Position numbers and translations under genes: made by a program
From: Acidovorax sp. 210-6
GTDB taxonomy: Bacteria > Pseudomonadota > Gammaproteobacteria > Burkholderiales > Burkholderiaceae_C
DNA: 64,000 bases
Direction of reading: 5' to 3'
Assembly: GCF_010020825.1 (NCBI RefSeq)
Contig: NZ_JAACJE010000001.1
Coordinates: 1,736,001 to 1,800,000, forward strand
Shown here: piece after piece, positions 36,998-45,661 of the stretch
How the letters are laid out: each line of letters opens with the position of its first letter
Numbering within the stretch: the first letter of the stretch is position 1
The notes under the pieces: model-generated
Databases searched by the model: none
What the model saw: the letters and a program-made list of their open reading frames with translations, nothing else
Told to the model about the DNA's origin: nothing

Positions 36998-37195
36998 TTA
37001 GGGTGCGAATTCATCGTCTGCAGGGCTGGTTGCGTCTGAAGTCGGTGCAAAGGGCGAAAGCAGCAAACCATCGGCAGATGTGGTCAGGAACATCGTGTCG
37101 CCTACTTTCAGATTCATGCGCGCCAGCGCCTCATCAGGCAGGATGATGCCTACGGAGTCCCCGAGGGGAATGGGGGCGGTTTTGAAGGTGTTCAT
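36998..37195 (-). CDS. AbrB/MazE-like antitoxin-type protein, orphan
   Basis: 65 residues. Swapped-hairpin AbrB domain: PIPLGDSVGIILPDEALARM followed by NLKVGDTMFLTTSADGLLLSPF. The tail (APTSDATSPADDEFAP) is acidic and short. Relatives usually pair with a Doc-type toxin and have a longer charged tail; no toxin gene is found in the 165 bp downstream or nearby. It may be a leftover antitoxin or a small regulator. Confidence 0.75.
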   Translation of the reverse strand: MNTFKTAPIPLGDSVGIILPDEALARMNLKVGDTMFLTTSADGLLLSPFAPTSDATSPADDEFAP

Positions 37196-37293
37196 GGCAA
37201 ATGCAGAGCGTGGTGCTGCGTTTGTAAAGCCAGGCGGCTATTTTGCCAACGGAAGTTCTGCGTCAGGCGCAGTGCCCCCAGCGGTGGGGCTGT

Positions 37294-37509
37294 TCAGGCA
37301 AAGGTATTGACCTGCGTGCCCAGCGTGCCCGAGGTGGCAAGCTGGGGCTGGGGCATGGACTGCACCATGGTGTCGAGCATGGTGGCGGCGGCGGTTTCCT
37401 GCAGGTCCAGCGCTTTTTTCAGCATGGCGATGTTGACGGCGTCCGACTGCTTGGCGCTGGCCAGGTGGGTGGCGGTTTGGATGATGGCATTGGAGAGGGC
37501 GACGTCCAT
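37294..37509 (-). CDS. YjfB family protein
   Basis: 71 residues from ATG 37509. Motifs VALSNAIIQTATHLASAKQS and NIAMLKKALDLQETAAATML match the small YjfB/putative motility family, whose members are short helical proteins of unknown role. It stands alone between convergent or unrelated genes. A long stem-loop (37535-37585) lies just upstream of its ribosome-binding site. Confidence 0.75.
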   Translation of the reverse strand: MDVALSNAIIQTATHLASAKQSDAVNIAMLKKALDLQETAAATMLDTMVQSMPQPQLATSGTLGTQVNTFA

Positions 37510-37534
37510 GGCAGGGCTCCAGGGGTGCAACAGC

Positions 37535-37585
37535 TAGTGCAGTGTTTCACTCTGAAAGTACCAATCAGAGTGAAACACCGCACTA
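37535..37585. repeat. Long near-perfect stem-loop
   Basis: A 21-bp arm, TAGTGCAGTGTTTCACTCTG plus A, pairs with 37565-37585 with one mismatch, around a 9-nt AAGTACCAA loop. It lies between the yigZ stop (minus strand) and the yjfB start. It could terminate the yigZ transcript, but there is no T tract on either side. Confidence 0.8.
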
Positions 37586-37624
37586 GGTATCGGCAGACGG
37601 CCCGCTTTTCTGAAGCGAAATCGC

Positions 37625-38227
37625 TCAGGCGGCAATGCCGGGGGCGTCTTGCCAGCCCACGCGGCCCTGGCCCTGGTCGTTGATGCGCTGCACAAAGGCT
37701 GCGGCCTGGGCTGCGGGCAGGCGCAGGTGCAGGGTGACGAGCTGGCCGTGTTGCACCTCCAGCAGCTCGGCATGGGCGGCGTCGATCTCGCGGCGCAGCA
37801 GGCCTTCCAGGGCGTAGGGCACGAGGCATTGCAGGTGGGTCATGCGTTGCAGCGGCACCTTGGTGGCGGTGAGCAGGGCCTGGGCCACGGTGTCGGTGTA
37901 GGCGCGCACCAGGCCGCCCGCGCCCAGCTTGACGCCGCCAAAGTACCGCACCACGGTGGCCAGCACGCCTTCGAGGTCCTGGTGGCGCAGCACGTCGAGC
38001 ATGGGGCGGCCGGCGGTGCCGCCGGGTTCGCCGTCGTCCACGGCGGCAGACTGACCGCCCGCGAGCAGCGCCCAGCAGATGTGGGCGGCGCCAGGGTGTT
38101 CTTTCCACAGCGCATCGACATGCGCCTGGGCGCTGGCGCGGTCGGGCATGGGTTGCACGCAGCCGATGAAGCGGCTTTTCTTGATGATGAGTTCGCTGTG
38201 CGCGGGGGCGGCCAGGGTGTGGGGCAT
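37625..38227 (-). CDS. yigZ: YigZ/IMPACT family protein
   Basis: 200 residues. N-terminal UPF0029 domain with IIKKSRFIGCVQPM, AAHICWALLAGG, DDGEPGGTAGRPMLDVL and VVRYFGGVKLGAGGLVRAY, all diagnostic of the IMPACT/YigZ family, which shares the ribosomal-protein-S5 fold. A short C-terminal DUF1949-type domain follows. Relatives interact with translation factors; the bacterial role is not settled. Confidence 0.92.
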   Translation of the reverse strand: MPHTLAAPAHSELIIKKSRFIGCVQPMPDRASAQAHVDALWKEHPGAAHICWALLAGGQSAAVDDGEPGGTAGRPMLDVLRHQDLEGVLATVVRYFGGVKLGAGGLVRAYTDTVAQALLTATKVPLQRMTHLQCLVPYALEGLLRREIDAAHAELLEVQHGQLVTLHLRLPAAQAAAFVQRINDQGQGRVGWQDAPGIAA

Positions 38228-38262
38228 GGGGGCAGTAGCTTACCCCCACTGCGGCATGGCGA

Positions 38263-39615
38263 TCAGCGTGTGTCAGTGCTGGCCAGGATGCCGCGCACCA
38301 TGTTGCGGCTGTGCGCGCCAAAGTTGCGCATCAGCGTGGCGATGGTGGACTCCAGCACCTGGCGCTGCGCTTCGCCCTGGCTGGCGACTTCGGCCACCAG
38401 GTCGATGGCCTTGGCGTGCACGCCGAAGTCGAAGCTGGGGTCGTTGACGTAGCCGGGCTGCACGCTGGCCAGCATTTGCTCGGTCACGGTGGGGCCCAGG
38501 GTGTGGGCCTGCTGGGCGACGGTGTGGCGGACGTAGGTTTCGCTCCAGGCGGGATGGCTCGCGTCGGTGCTGGTGTCGCGCAGCGCCTGGTCCACGCTGC
38601 CGCTCTGGCGGGCCTGGGCGCTGGCCTGGATCATCTGGCTCTCATAGCGTTCCAGCACGAAGTGGCGGTTGGACAGCAGGATGACCATGTCGTTCTTGGC
38701 GCCGGGCATGCCCAGCATGGCCAGCAGGTTGATGCCGATGAGCCGCGCAGACGAGAATCCCGGCGCCAGGCTGGCATGGTAGGGCTGGGTCAGGTCCTGC
38801 AGGTAGTGCAGCGCCAGCCCGGCAAAGCGCCAGCCCCAATAGGGGTGCCCGGTGCGAAATGCCAGTTCCGACAGCCCTGCGTACTGGTGGATGCGCAGCA
38901 TCGGGTAGGTGCGCTTGAGAAAGCCCGCCGCCATGTAGATGACCGGAGCCTCGTGGTAGTAGCCCATGTGAAAGGGCGCCTGGGTGGAGAAGTCCAGGTT
39001 GGGGTTGCCGAAGGGAATCTTGCCGAAGCCGTAGCCTGGGCCCCAGTCGGAGGGGCTGTCTTCCCACAGGTTCAGGTCCATGCCGTAATCGGGCTCGTCG
39101 CTGGCCGATGCCAGCACGGCCAGGGGCGCCACCATCTCGCCTGCGCGCAGCGCCACGAAGTGGTGGCCGCCGCCGTCCTTGTCGCGCGCGGGCAGGGCGC
39201 TGACGAGGTCGTGCGCCATGCGTTCGGCCTGCGGCGGCGCGGCCCAGGGGTCGGGTTGCACGTACAGCGCAAACCGGCTTTGGGGCGAGATGCGCAGCGC
39301 CGTCAGAAAGGCTTTGCGCAGGGCCTGCGGCCCCTGGGCGGCCACGGCGGGATCGAAACGCAGCGCCGTGGGCAACGGCGGGTAGGTGGCGATGTGCTGC
39401 TGGGCCCAGGCGTCCTGTGCGCTCAGCAGTTGCGCAAGGGGCTGGGCTTGCGCGGCCAAAAAGGCTTCGAGCGGCTCGGCCGCCACGGGCGCGGCCTGGG
39501 CCACCTGGGGCATGGATTCAAAGGCTCGGTAGCTGGCCAGGGCGTGGTTGCTCCAGGCCCAGGCGGGGCTGGTGGCGCTCAGGGTGAGCAGGGCGGTGAC
39601 AAGCAGGCGTTTCAT
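38263..39615 (-). CDS. Exported zinc phospholipase C / P1-nuclease-like protein
   Basis: 450 residues from ATG 39615. A signal peptide ends TSPAWA, so the mature protein would begin WSNH; in zinc phospholipases C and S1/P1 nucleases the N-terminal Trp of the mature chain is itself a zinc ligand. A later ALHYLQDLTQPYHA block matches the H-x3-D...H zinc motif of that fold. Substrate (phospholipid or nucleic acid) cannot be told from sequence. It starts 16 bp after the kinase stop on the same strand, so it is probably the last gene of the glpD operon, where a lipid substrate would fit. Confidence 0.7.
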   Translation of the reverse strand: MKRLLVTALLTLSATSPAWAWSNHALASYRAFESMPQVAQAAPVAAEPLEAFLAAQAQPLAQLLSAQDAWAQQHIATYPPLPTALRFDPAVAAQGPQALRKAFLTALRISPQSRFALYVQPDPWAAPPQAERMAHDLVSALPARDKDGGGHHFVALRAGEMVAPLAVLASASDEPDYGMDLNLWEDSPSDWGPGYGFGKIPFGNPNLDFSTQAPFHMGYYHEAPVIYMAAGFLKRTYPMLRIHQYAGLSELAFRTGHPYWGWRFAGLALHYLQDLTQPYHASLAPGFSSARLIGINLLAMLGMPGAKNDMVILLSNRHFVLERYESQMIQASAQARQSGSVDQALRDTSTDASHPAWSETYVRHTVAQQAHTLGPTVTEQMLASVQPGYVNDPSFDFGVHAKAIDLVAEVASQGEAQRQVLESTIATLMRNFGAHSRNMVRGILASTDTR

Positions 39616-39631
39616 GGCGGTGCCTTGGTGT

Positions 39632-41194
39632 TCAATCGTGTGAAGGGTAGCCGGTGATGGCGCGGATGTCCCGGTACAGGGGCTGTAACCTTTCATACAT
39701 GCGGCAATAGACGCGGCGGTAGAGCTGCTCGTAGGTGCGGGCATGCTCGGGCTCGGGCAAAAAGACCTGGCCGATGCGCGTCATCGCGCGCACGGCGGTG
39801 GCGAAGTCGGCATGCAACCCCAGGCCCACGCTGGCGATGATGGCCGCGCCCAGGCCGCTGGTCTCATACAGGTGCGGGCGCTCGCTGGGCAGGTTGAAGA
39901 CGTTGGCGGTGATCTGCATGGCCGCGTCGCTCTGCGAGCCGCCGCCCGAGACGCGCACGCGCTCAATGGCCGCGCCGCCGCGCTTTTCGATGCGCTCCTT
40001 GGCCTCGTGCAGCGCGTAGGCCAGGCCTTCGAGGATGGCGCGGTACAGGTGGGCGCGCGTGTGCACGTCGCCAAAGCCGATGATGGCGCCCTTGGCCTCG
40101 GGGCCGGGCACCTTGATGCCGGGGTTCCAGAAGGGCTGCAGCATCAGGCCCTGCGCACCCGGCGGCACGGCGTTCACCAACTCGTCGAACAGGCTCTCGG
40201 GCGGCACGCCGCGCTCTCGCGCCAGCCGCTCCTCGTGCTGGCCAAACTGCTCCTTGAACCAGCTCACCATCCAGAAGCCGCGCGTGATCTGTACCTCGGT
40301 GTTGTAGTGCCCCGGCACCGCCGCCTGGTAGGGCGGGATGAAGGGCGTGGCCTCCAGGTAGCGCGGCGTGGTGGTGTTGATGGTGGCGGCCGTGCCGTAG
40401 GACAGGCAGGCGATCTCGGGCGTCAGACACCCGGCGCCGATGACCTCGCAGGCCTTGTCGGCCGCGCCCGCCACGACGGGCAGGCCGGCGGGGATGCCGG
40501 TGTCCTGCGCGGCCTGGGGCGTGATGGTGCCGATCACCGTGCCCGGTTGCACCAGCTCGGGCAGCATGGAGGGGCGCACGGGCAGGGCGTGCCACTTCCA
40601 GTCGTGCGGCGGCGCCCAGCGGCCTTTTTTGTAATCAAAGGGCACATAGCCGACCTGCGAGGCCACCGAATCGACCATGCGCCCCGCCAGGCGCCAGTGC
40701 AGGTAGCCCGAGAGCAGCAAAAACTTGTCGGTGCGCGCCCACAGTTCGGGCTGGTGCTGTGCGATCCAGTTGGCCTCGGCCTCGCGCTGGAAGTGCCGCA
40801 CCGTGTCGCGCATGCCGATGGCGGCAAAGGCGGCCTCCCACCACCAGGGCAGGCGCGGGGCCAGCTCGGCGCGGCGCTGGTCCAGCCAGATCATGGAGGG
40901 GCGCAGCGGCCGCCCGTCGGCCCCCAGCGACACCGTGGTGCCACGCTGCGTGGTGACGACCACGCCGGCAATCGCCTCCTTGGGCACCGCCGTGCTGGCC
41001 CACAGGCGCTGACAGGCCTGGCACAGCGTTTGCCAGAAGGCCTCGGGGTCGTTCTCCATCCAGCCGGGCTGGGGCGACTGGTAGGTGGTGATGGGCACCT
41101 GCGCCTTGTCCACCAGGTTGCCGTGCAGGTCGAACAGCAGGGCGCGCACGCTCTGGGTGCCGTTGTCTATGGCCAGCAGGTAGGGCTGGGTCAT
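39632..41194 (-). CDS. FGGY-family carbohydrate kinase (glycerol kinase-like)
   Basis: 520 residues. FGGY kinase with the phosphate-1 motif LAIDNGTQSVRALLFD, a hinge QPGWMENDPEAFWQTLC, DKACEVIGAGCLTPEIACLS, and the C-terminal signature RVSGGGSQSDAAMQITANVF. Related to glycerol, xylulose and erythritol kinases. The neighbours GlpD and an AGPS-like enzyme favour glycerol or a related triose as substrate, but canonical GlpK features are not clear enough for the name. A 57-bp gap filled by a dispersed repeat separates it from glpD. Confidence 0.85.
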   Translation of the reverse strand: MTQPYLLAIDNGTQSVRALLFDLHGNLVDKAQVPITTYQSPQPGWMENDPEAFWQTLCQACQRLWASTAVPKEAIAGVVVTTQRGTTVSLGADGRPLRPSMIWLDQRRAELAPRLPWWWEAAFAAIGMRDTVRHFQREAEANWIAQHQPELWARTDKFLLLSGYLHWRLAGRMVDSVASQVGYVPFDYKKGRWAPPHDWKWHALPVRPSMLPELVQPGTVIGTITPQAAQDTGIPAGLPVVAGAADKACEVIGAGCLTPEIACLSYGTAATINTTTPRYLEATPFIPPYQAAVPGHYNTEVQITRGFWMVSWFKEQFGQHEERLARERGVPPESLFDELVNAVPPGAQGLMLQPFWNPGIKVPGPEAKGAIIGFGDVHTRAHLYRAILEGLAYALHEAKERIEKRGGAAIERVRVSGGGSQSDAAMQITANVFNLPSERPHLYETSGLGAAIIASVGLGLHADFATAVRAMTRIGQVFLPEPEHARTYEQLYRRVYCRMYERLQPLYRDIRAITGYPSHD

Positions 41195-41216
41195 GGCGTC
41201 TCCTGGAATGTGCTAT

Positions 41217-41273
41217 TGGTTTGATAGCTGCTTGCGCTTGCTGGGTAAGCGCTAGAGGCCTATTCTTCTTGAA
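41217..41273 (+). repeat. Dispersed palindromic repeat, copy C (end of glpD)
   Basis: Contains TTTGATAGCTGCTTGCGCTT then AAGCGCTAGAGGCCTATTCT. The stop codon of glpD (TAG on the minus strand at 41252-41254) and its last residues come from the repeat. Confidence 0.85.
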
Positions 41274-42862
41274 TCCGGTAATTGGTAATGCGTGTGGATC
41301 AGCTCGCGGTAGCGGGCGATTTCCGCCTCCCAGCGCGCATCGCTCCAGCCCAGGTGCGGCGCGCACAGCGCGCGGATGCGCGGCAGGTGTTCCAGCGCGC
41401 CCTGCGCCAGCAGAATGCCCAGCCGAGTGCGGCGCAGCAGCAGGTCGTCCAGGTGCTCCACGGCCTCGTGGCGAGCGGCCAGGGGCAGCTCGATCCACAG
41501 CGTCTGCGTGCCGGGAATGCACTCCAGGTCGTCGCTGTTTGCACTGGCGCACAGGTTGGCGGCCAGGCTTCCGTAGCGCGCCTGCAGGCGCTGGCGCACG
41601 GCGGGGCTCCAGCGTGGGTCCAGCGGGCTGGCGGGGGTGAACAAGGGCGCATCGCTGCGCGCAAACGGCTGGCCCACATGCGGCGCGGCCAGGGCCAGCG
41701 CGTCCTGCGCCATGAGGCGGAAGGTGGTCAGTTTGCCGCCCGTCAGCGTGATGAGGCCCGCTTCGTCGCGCACCACATGGTCGCGCGTGGCTTTCGAGGC
41801 GTCCTTCTGGCCGTCGTCGAGCACCGGGCGCACGCCTGCGTAGCAGGCGACCACGTCCGCTGGGCGCAGGTGCGTGGCGGGGAACTGGTCGTTCACGGCG
41901 TCCAGCAGATAGTCCACCTCGGCGGCCGTGATGCGCGCCTCGGCGTCGAGCGGTTCGCGGTGGTCCAGGTCGGTGGTGCCGATCAGCGTGGCGCCTTCCC
42001 ACGGGTAGAGGAAGACCGGGCGCCCGTCCTGCGGGTGCATGAAGCTGATGCTCTGCGCCACCGGCAGGCGCCAGAAGGGCACGACCAGATGGCTGCCGCG
42101 CAATGGGCGCAGCAGGGGCCGGGCGCCCGTGCCGGTGCGCAGCCGGTCGGCCCAGGCGCCCGTGGCATTGACCACGCAGCGCGCGCGCACGGTGTAGCGC
42201 TGCCCCTCCAGGGCATCCTGCAGCTCCAGGCCCGCCACACGGCCTTGTTCGAGCCGCAATCCGCTCGCCGCCATGTAGTTGAGGGTGGTGGCGCCGAGCC
42301 GCCGCGCCTCTTGCAGCACACGCAGCACCAGGCGCGCGTCGTCGGTCTTGGCGTCCTGGAAGACCAGCGCGCCGCGCAGGCCAGGCGGCGCCAGGCCGGG
42401 CGCGAGCATCTGCGTGGTGGCCAGGTCGGCGTGGAAGTGGCTGCGCTGTCCGGCCATCAGGTCGTACAGCGCCAGGCCGGTCTGCATCAGCCAGCGCCCC
42501 GGCTTGCGGCCCGCGCAGTCGGCGAACAGAAAGCTCTGCGGCTCCACCAGGCCGGGCGCTTCCTGCAGCAGGCGATTGCGCTCGCGCACCGAATGCAGGG
42601 TGGTTTTGAGGTCGCCTTCCTTCAGGTAGCGCAGCCCGCCGTGCACCAGTTTGGATGAACGGCTCGACGTGCCCCAGGCAAAGTCGCGCTGCTCCACCAG
42701 CAGCACGCGCCAGCCCTGCGCGGCGGCCTGCTGCGCCACGCCGGCGCCGGTGATGCCGCCGCCAATGACGGCCAGGTCCCATTCCTGCGCGGTGAGCCGT
42801 GCCAGCGCCTGGGCGCGCGGCGGAATTGAGCCGGGTGGGAGTGCGCCGTTCAGTCCCTCCAT
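41252..42862 (-). CDS. glpD: Aerobic glycerol-3-phosphate dehydrogenase
   Basis: 536 residues from ATG 42862. FAD flavoprotein that oxidises sn-glycerol-3-phosphate to dihydroxyacetone phosphate and feeds quinone. FAD site DLAVIGGGITGAGVA near the N-terminus; GTSSRSSKLVHGGLRYL, VVNATGAWADRL, TLIGTTDLDHREPLDAEARI and the late LTGGKLTTFRLMAQDAL. The C-terminal GlpD cap follows. It overlaps the upstream AGPS-like gene by 13 bp. Its C-terminus is set by repeat copy C. Confidence 0.93.
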   Translation of the reverse strand: MEGLNGALPPGSIPPRAQALARLTAQEWDLAVIGGGITGAGVAQQAAAQGWRVLLVEQRDFAWGTSSRSSKLVHGGLRYLKEGDLKTTLHSVRERNRLLQEAPGLVEPQSFLFADCAGRKPGRWLMQTGLALYDLMAGQRSHFHADLATTQMLAPGLAPPGLRGALVFQDAKTDDARLVLRVLQEARRLGATTLNYMAASGLRLEQGRVAGLELQDALEGQRYTVRARCVVNATGAWADRLRTGTGARPLLRPLRGSHLVVPFWRLPVAQSISFMHPQDGRPVFLYPWEGATLIGTTDLDHREPLDAEARITAAEVDYLLDAVNDQFPATHLRPADVVACYAGVRPVLDDGQKDASKATRDHVVRDEAGLITLTGGKLTTFRLMAQDALALAAPHVGQPFARSDAPLFTPASPLDPRWSPAVRQRLQARYGSLAANLCASANSDDLECIPGTQTLWIELPLAARHEAVEHLDDLLLRRTRLGILLAQGALEHLPRIRALCAPHLGWSDARWEAEIARYRELIHTHYQLPDSRRIGL

Positions 42863-44466
42863 GGCCCGCCATCCTGCAAAAGCTTGCCGGGGTTCATGAT
42901 GCCGTGCGGGTCGAACTGGCGGCACAGCCCGGCCAGCGTTGCCATGCCCAGCGGGCCTTTCTCCTGTGCCAGGTGCGCGGCGTGGTCGCGCCCCACGCCG
43001 TGCTGGTGGCTCACGGTGCCGCCGTGCGCGGCAATCTGTGCGGCCACGGCTTTTTTGAGCGCCTGCCAGCGCGCAAAGTTGGGTTCAAAGCCACCGGCTG
43101 CGGTGGGCCACACGTACTGCGAATAGATGCTGCTGCCCTGCGGGTACACATGCGAGAGGTGGGTGAAGGCGTGTACGGGCGTGCCGAAGGGCGAGAAGGC
43201 ATCGCGCGCGGCCTGTTCCATGGCCAGCATCAGCGGCTTGACCTGGGGCCAGTCCACGGCGGTCTCGATGGTGTCCACGCTGTAGCCCAGCTCCCACAGG
43301 GTGTTGCGCAGGTAGGGGCCCTTGAAGCGGTTGGCCGCCCATTTGCTGCCCATGGCTGGGCCGATGTACACCGCGCCATGCCGCGCAAGCAGCTTGCGCG
43401 CGGCGCGCAGGGTGTGGCGCGCGGTGGCGGGGGCGGCGGTCACGCCCAGGGTCAGCAGGCATTTGCCCTGGCCGCAGCCGCGCCAGCCCAGGTAGCGCTC
43501 CAGCAGCGCAATCTGTCGCTCATGGCCTGCCAGGCGCAGGTTGGTCTCGGTTTCGATGCCGTTGGACAGCCGCAGCATGGACAGCGGCAGGCGCTCTTGC
43601 ACCAGCGCGCGCACGGCGGCCTCGGCGGCGTCCCAGCCGGGCAGGAAGAGGGCGTGAAAGCTCTCGTGCCCCGGCAGGGGCGAGACGCGCACGGTGGCCT
43701 CGGTCAGCACGCCCAAGCGCCCTTCGGAGCCGAGCACGATCTCGCGCAGGTCCGGCCCGGCGCTGGAGGCGGGCAGGGTGGGCAGGGCGAGCGTGCCCAC
43801 GGGCGTCTCCATGCGGCCGCCGGCAAAAAGCTGTTCGATACGCCCGTAACGCAGCGACTGCTGGCCGCTGGAGCGCGTGACCACCCAGCCGCCCACGGTG
43901 GAGTATTCGAACGACTGCGGAAAATGCCCCAGCGTGTAGCCCTGGGCGCGCAACTGCGATTCGACCAGCGGCCCGGGCGTGCCCGCACCGAAGGTGGCGA
44001 GCTGGCTGGTCTTGTCCAGGTGCAGCAGGCGGTTCAGGCGCCCCAGGTGCAGGGACAGCACGGGCTGCTCGCCCGCAGGGCAGTCCAGGTGGCCCGACAC
44101 GCTGGTGCCGCCCGCAAACGGAATCACCACCCAGCGCTGCGCGTGCGCCAGGTCCAGCAGGGTGCGCACCTGCTCGCCCGATTCCACGAAGGCCACGCCA
44201 TCGGGCACCGGCGGCAGGTGGCCCAGTCGCTTGCGAATCCAGTCGGCATAGCTCTCGCCCCAGGCCACGGGGAGGCGCGCCTCGGGGCTGCGGTCGATCA
44301 AGGGGTGCTCGGGCAGGCGCGAGGGCGGGATGCGCGCCAGCAGGTCCTCGCGGCGCGCGTCCTGCCCGGGGTGGCCCGGGCCGAGCCGCTCGGCCAGCAT
44401 GGCACGGGCGCCTTCGCCCAGGTTCATCGCGGTGGCGTCGTCGCCCCAGCCGTTCCAGCGTCGCAT
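42850..44466 (-). CDS. AGPS-like FAD-binding oxidoreductase (VAO/type 4 family)
   Basis: 538 residues from ATG 44466. Resembles alkyldihydroxyacetonephosphate synthase: MRRWNGWGDD start, FAD_binding_4 PP-loop IPFAGGTSVSGHLD, YSTVGGWVVTRSSGQQSL, GSEGRLGVLTEATVRV, and the C-terminal SHQHGVGRDHAAHL. AGPS swaps acyl for alkyl on DHAP derivatives; bacterial homologues may instead be dehydrogenases of 2-hydroxy acids or glycerol derivatives. Overlap with glpD implies joint work on glycerol-phosphate-type compounds. First gene of the operon, divergent from araC with 59 bp between starts. Confidence 0.83.
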   Translation of the reverse strand: MRRWNGWGDDATAMNLGEGARAMLAERLGPGHPGQDARREDLLARIPPSRLPEHPLIDRSPEARLPVAWGESYADWIRKRLGHLPPVPDGVAFVESGEQVRTLLDLAHAQRWVVIPFAGGTSVSGHLDCPAGEQPVLSLHLGRLNRLLHLDKTSQLATFGAGTPGPLVESQLRAQGYTLGHFPQSFEYSTVGGWVVTRSSGQQSLRYGRIEQLFAGGRMETPVGTLALPTLPASSAGPDLREIVLGSEGRLGVLTEATVRVSPLPGHESFHALFLPGWDAAEAAVRALVQERLPLSMLRLSNGIETETNLRLAGHERQIALLERYLGWRGCGQGKCLLTLGVTAAPATARHTLRAARKLLARHGAVYIGPAMGSKWAANRFKGPYLRNTLWELGYSVDTIETAVDWPQVKPLMLAMEQAARDAFSPFGTPVHAFTHLSHVYPQGSSIYSQYVWPTAAGGFEPNFARWQALKKAVAAQIAAHGGTVSHQHGVGRDHAAHLAQEKGPLGMATLAGLCRQFDPHGIMNPGKLLQDGGPWRD

Positions 44467-44525
44467 GACATACTCCCAACAATGGGCGCTACTGTAGGGA
44501 TGGGGCGCCCGTTTGCCATTTCGCA

Positions 44526-45554
44526 ATGCCGCCAACCGATTGTTCCATCACGCCAAACACGCCTGCGCCCCGGGTCGTGGCCCCCTATGCGCGCACGCTG
44601 TGGGACGCTGCGCACGCCGAGGGCGTTCCCGCCGCCGCCCTGGCGCAAGCCCTGGGCCACGACGCGCCGGGCGAGGACGACATGCCCGTTGCCACCTACC
44701 TCGCCCTGCTGCAGCAGGCGCTGGCACACGCCGGGCCGGGCTTTGGCTGGCGCCTCGGCAGCAGTGTCAAGCCCACCACCTACGGCGTCAATGGCATCCT
44801 GCTGCTGGCCTGCCCCACGCTGGGCGAAGCGCTGGCGCAGGTGCTGCGCTTCGAGTCGCTGGTGCACGACCTGGGGCGCTCGTCCTTTGCGCGGCAGGGC
44901 GACACGGTGGAGTACGCCTGGGCCAACCACTGGCCCGACCACCCGGCCGCCGCCGCGCTGGCCGAGTCGGTGTTTGCGGGCATCCAGACCTGTGCGCAGT
45001 GGCTGGTGGGCCAGCCGATCGCGGGTTTTGAGCTGGAATTCATGCACTACCGCGACGAGGCCACGGCCCAGGTCATCGCTCAGGCCAGCGGCGCGCGCGT
45101 GCGCTGGGGCTGCGCGGCGCACCGTGCCTTGTTCCCGGCGGCGCTGCTCGATTGGCCCATCCCGCAGGCCAACAAGGCCCTGCTTCCGCTCTTGCAGCGC
45201 CATGCCGACGAACTGCTGCAGGCGCGCCACCCGCGCGACACCGGCATCGTGGCCCAGGTGCGCCAGCGCATCTCGGCCCGGCTGGGGCAGGGCGCCGTCA
45301 AGCTGGCCGACGTGGCCGACGACCTGCACCTGTCCACCCGCACCCTGCAGCGCCGCCTGATGGATGCGGGCGTAGCCTTCCAGACCCTGCTGGACGCCAC
45401 ACGCCACGAACTGGCCTGCCACTACCTGGCCCATTCGGACATGCCCATCACCGAGGTGGGCTACCTGCTGGGCTATCAGGAGCCATCGGCCTTCCACCAT
45501 GCCTTCAAGCAGTGGCAGGGGGTCGGGCCGGGGCAGTACCGGGGGCGGCGGTAG
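44526..45554 (+). CDS. AraC-family transcriptional regulator
   Basis: 342 residues from ATG 44526. N-terminal ligand domain of the Arabinose_bd type (VAPYARTLWDAAHAEGVPAAA ... GSSVKPTTYGVNGILLLACP), and a C-terminal double HTH: LADVADDLHLSTRTLQRRLM and ITEVGYLLGYQEPSAFHHAF followed by KQWQGVGPGQYR. Likely regulates the divergent AGPS-like/glpD/kinase operon. The 59-bp shared region contains GGGCGC (44484-44489) and GCGCCC (44505-44510), a possible half of an operator. Confidence 0.9.
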   Translation: MPPTDCSITPNTPAPRVVAPYARTLWDAAHAEGVPAAALAQALGHDAPGEDDMPVATYLALLQQALAHAGPGFGWRLGSSVKPTTYGVNGILLLACPTLGEALAQVLRFESLVHDLGRSSFARQGDTVEYAWANHWPDHPAAAALAESVFAGIQTCAQWLVGQPIAGFELEFMHYRDEATAQVIAQASGARVRWGCAAHRALFPAALLDWPIPQANKALLPLLQRHADELLQARHPRDTGIVAQVRQRISARLGQGAVKLADVADDLHLSTRTLQRRLMDAGVAFQTLLDATRHELACHYLAHSDMPITEVGYLLGYQEPSAFHHAFKQWQGVGPGQYRGRR

Positions 45555-45661
45555 GGCAACGTGCGGCGGCCATGGTTGCCTTCCACACCCACCTTTCAGA
45601 TGTTGTCAAAGGCATGGGCCAAAATAGTCGAAACGCCGCATCAACAACAGGAGGGGGAGCC

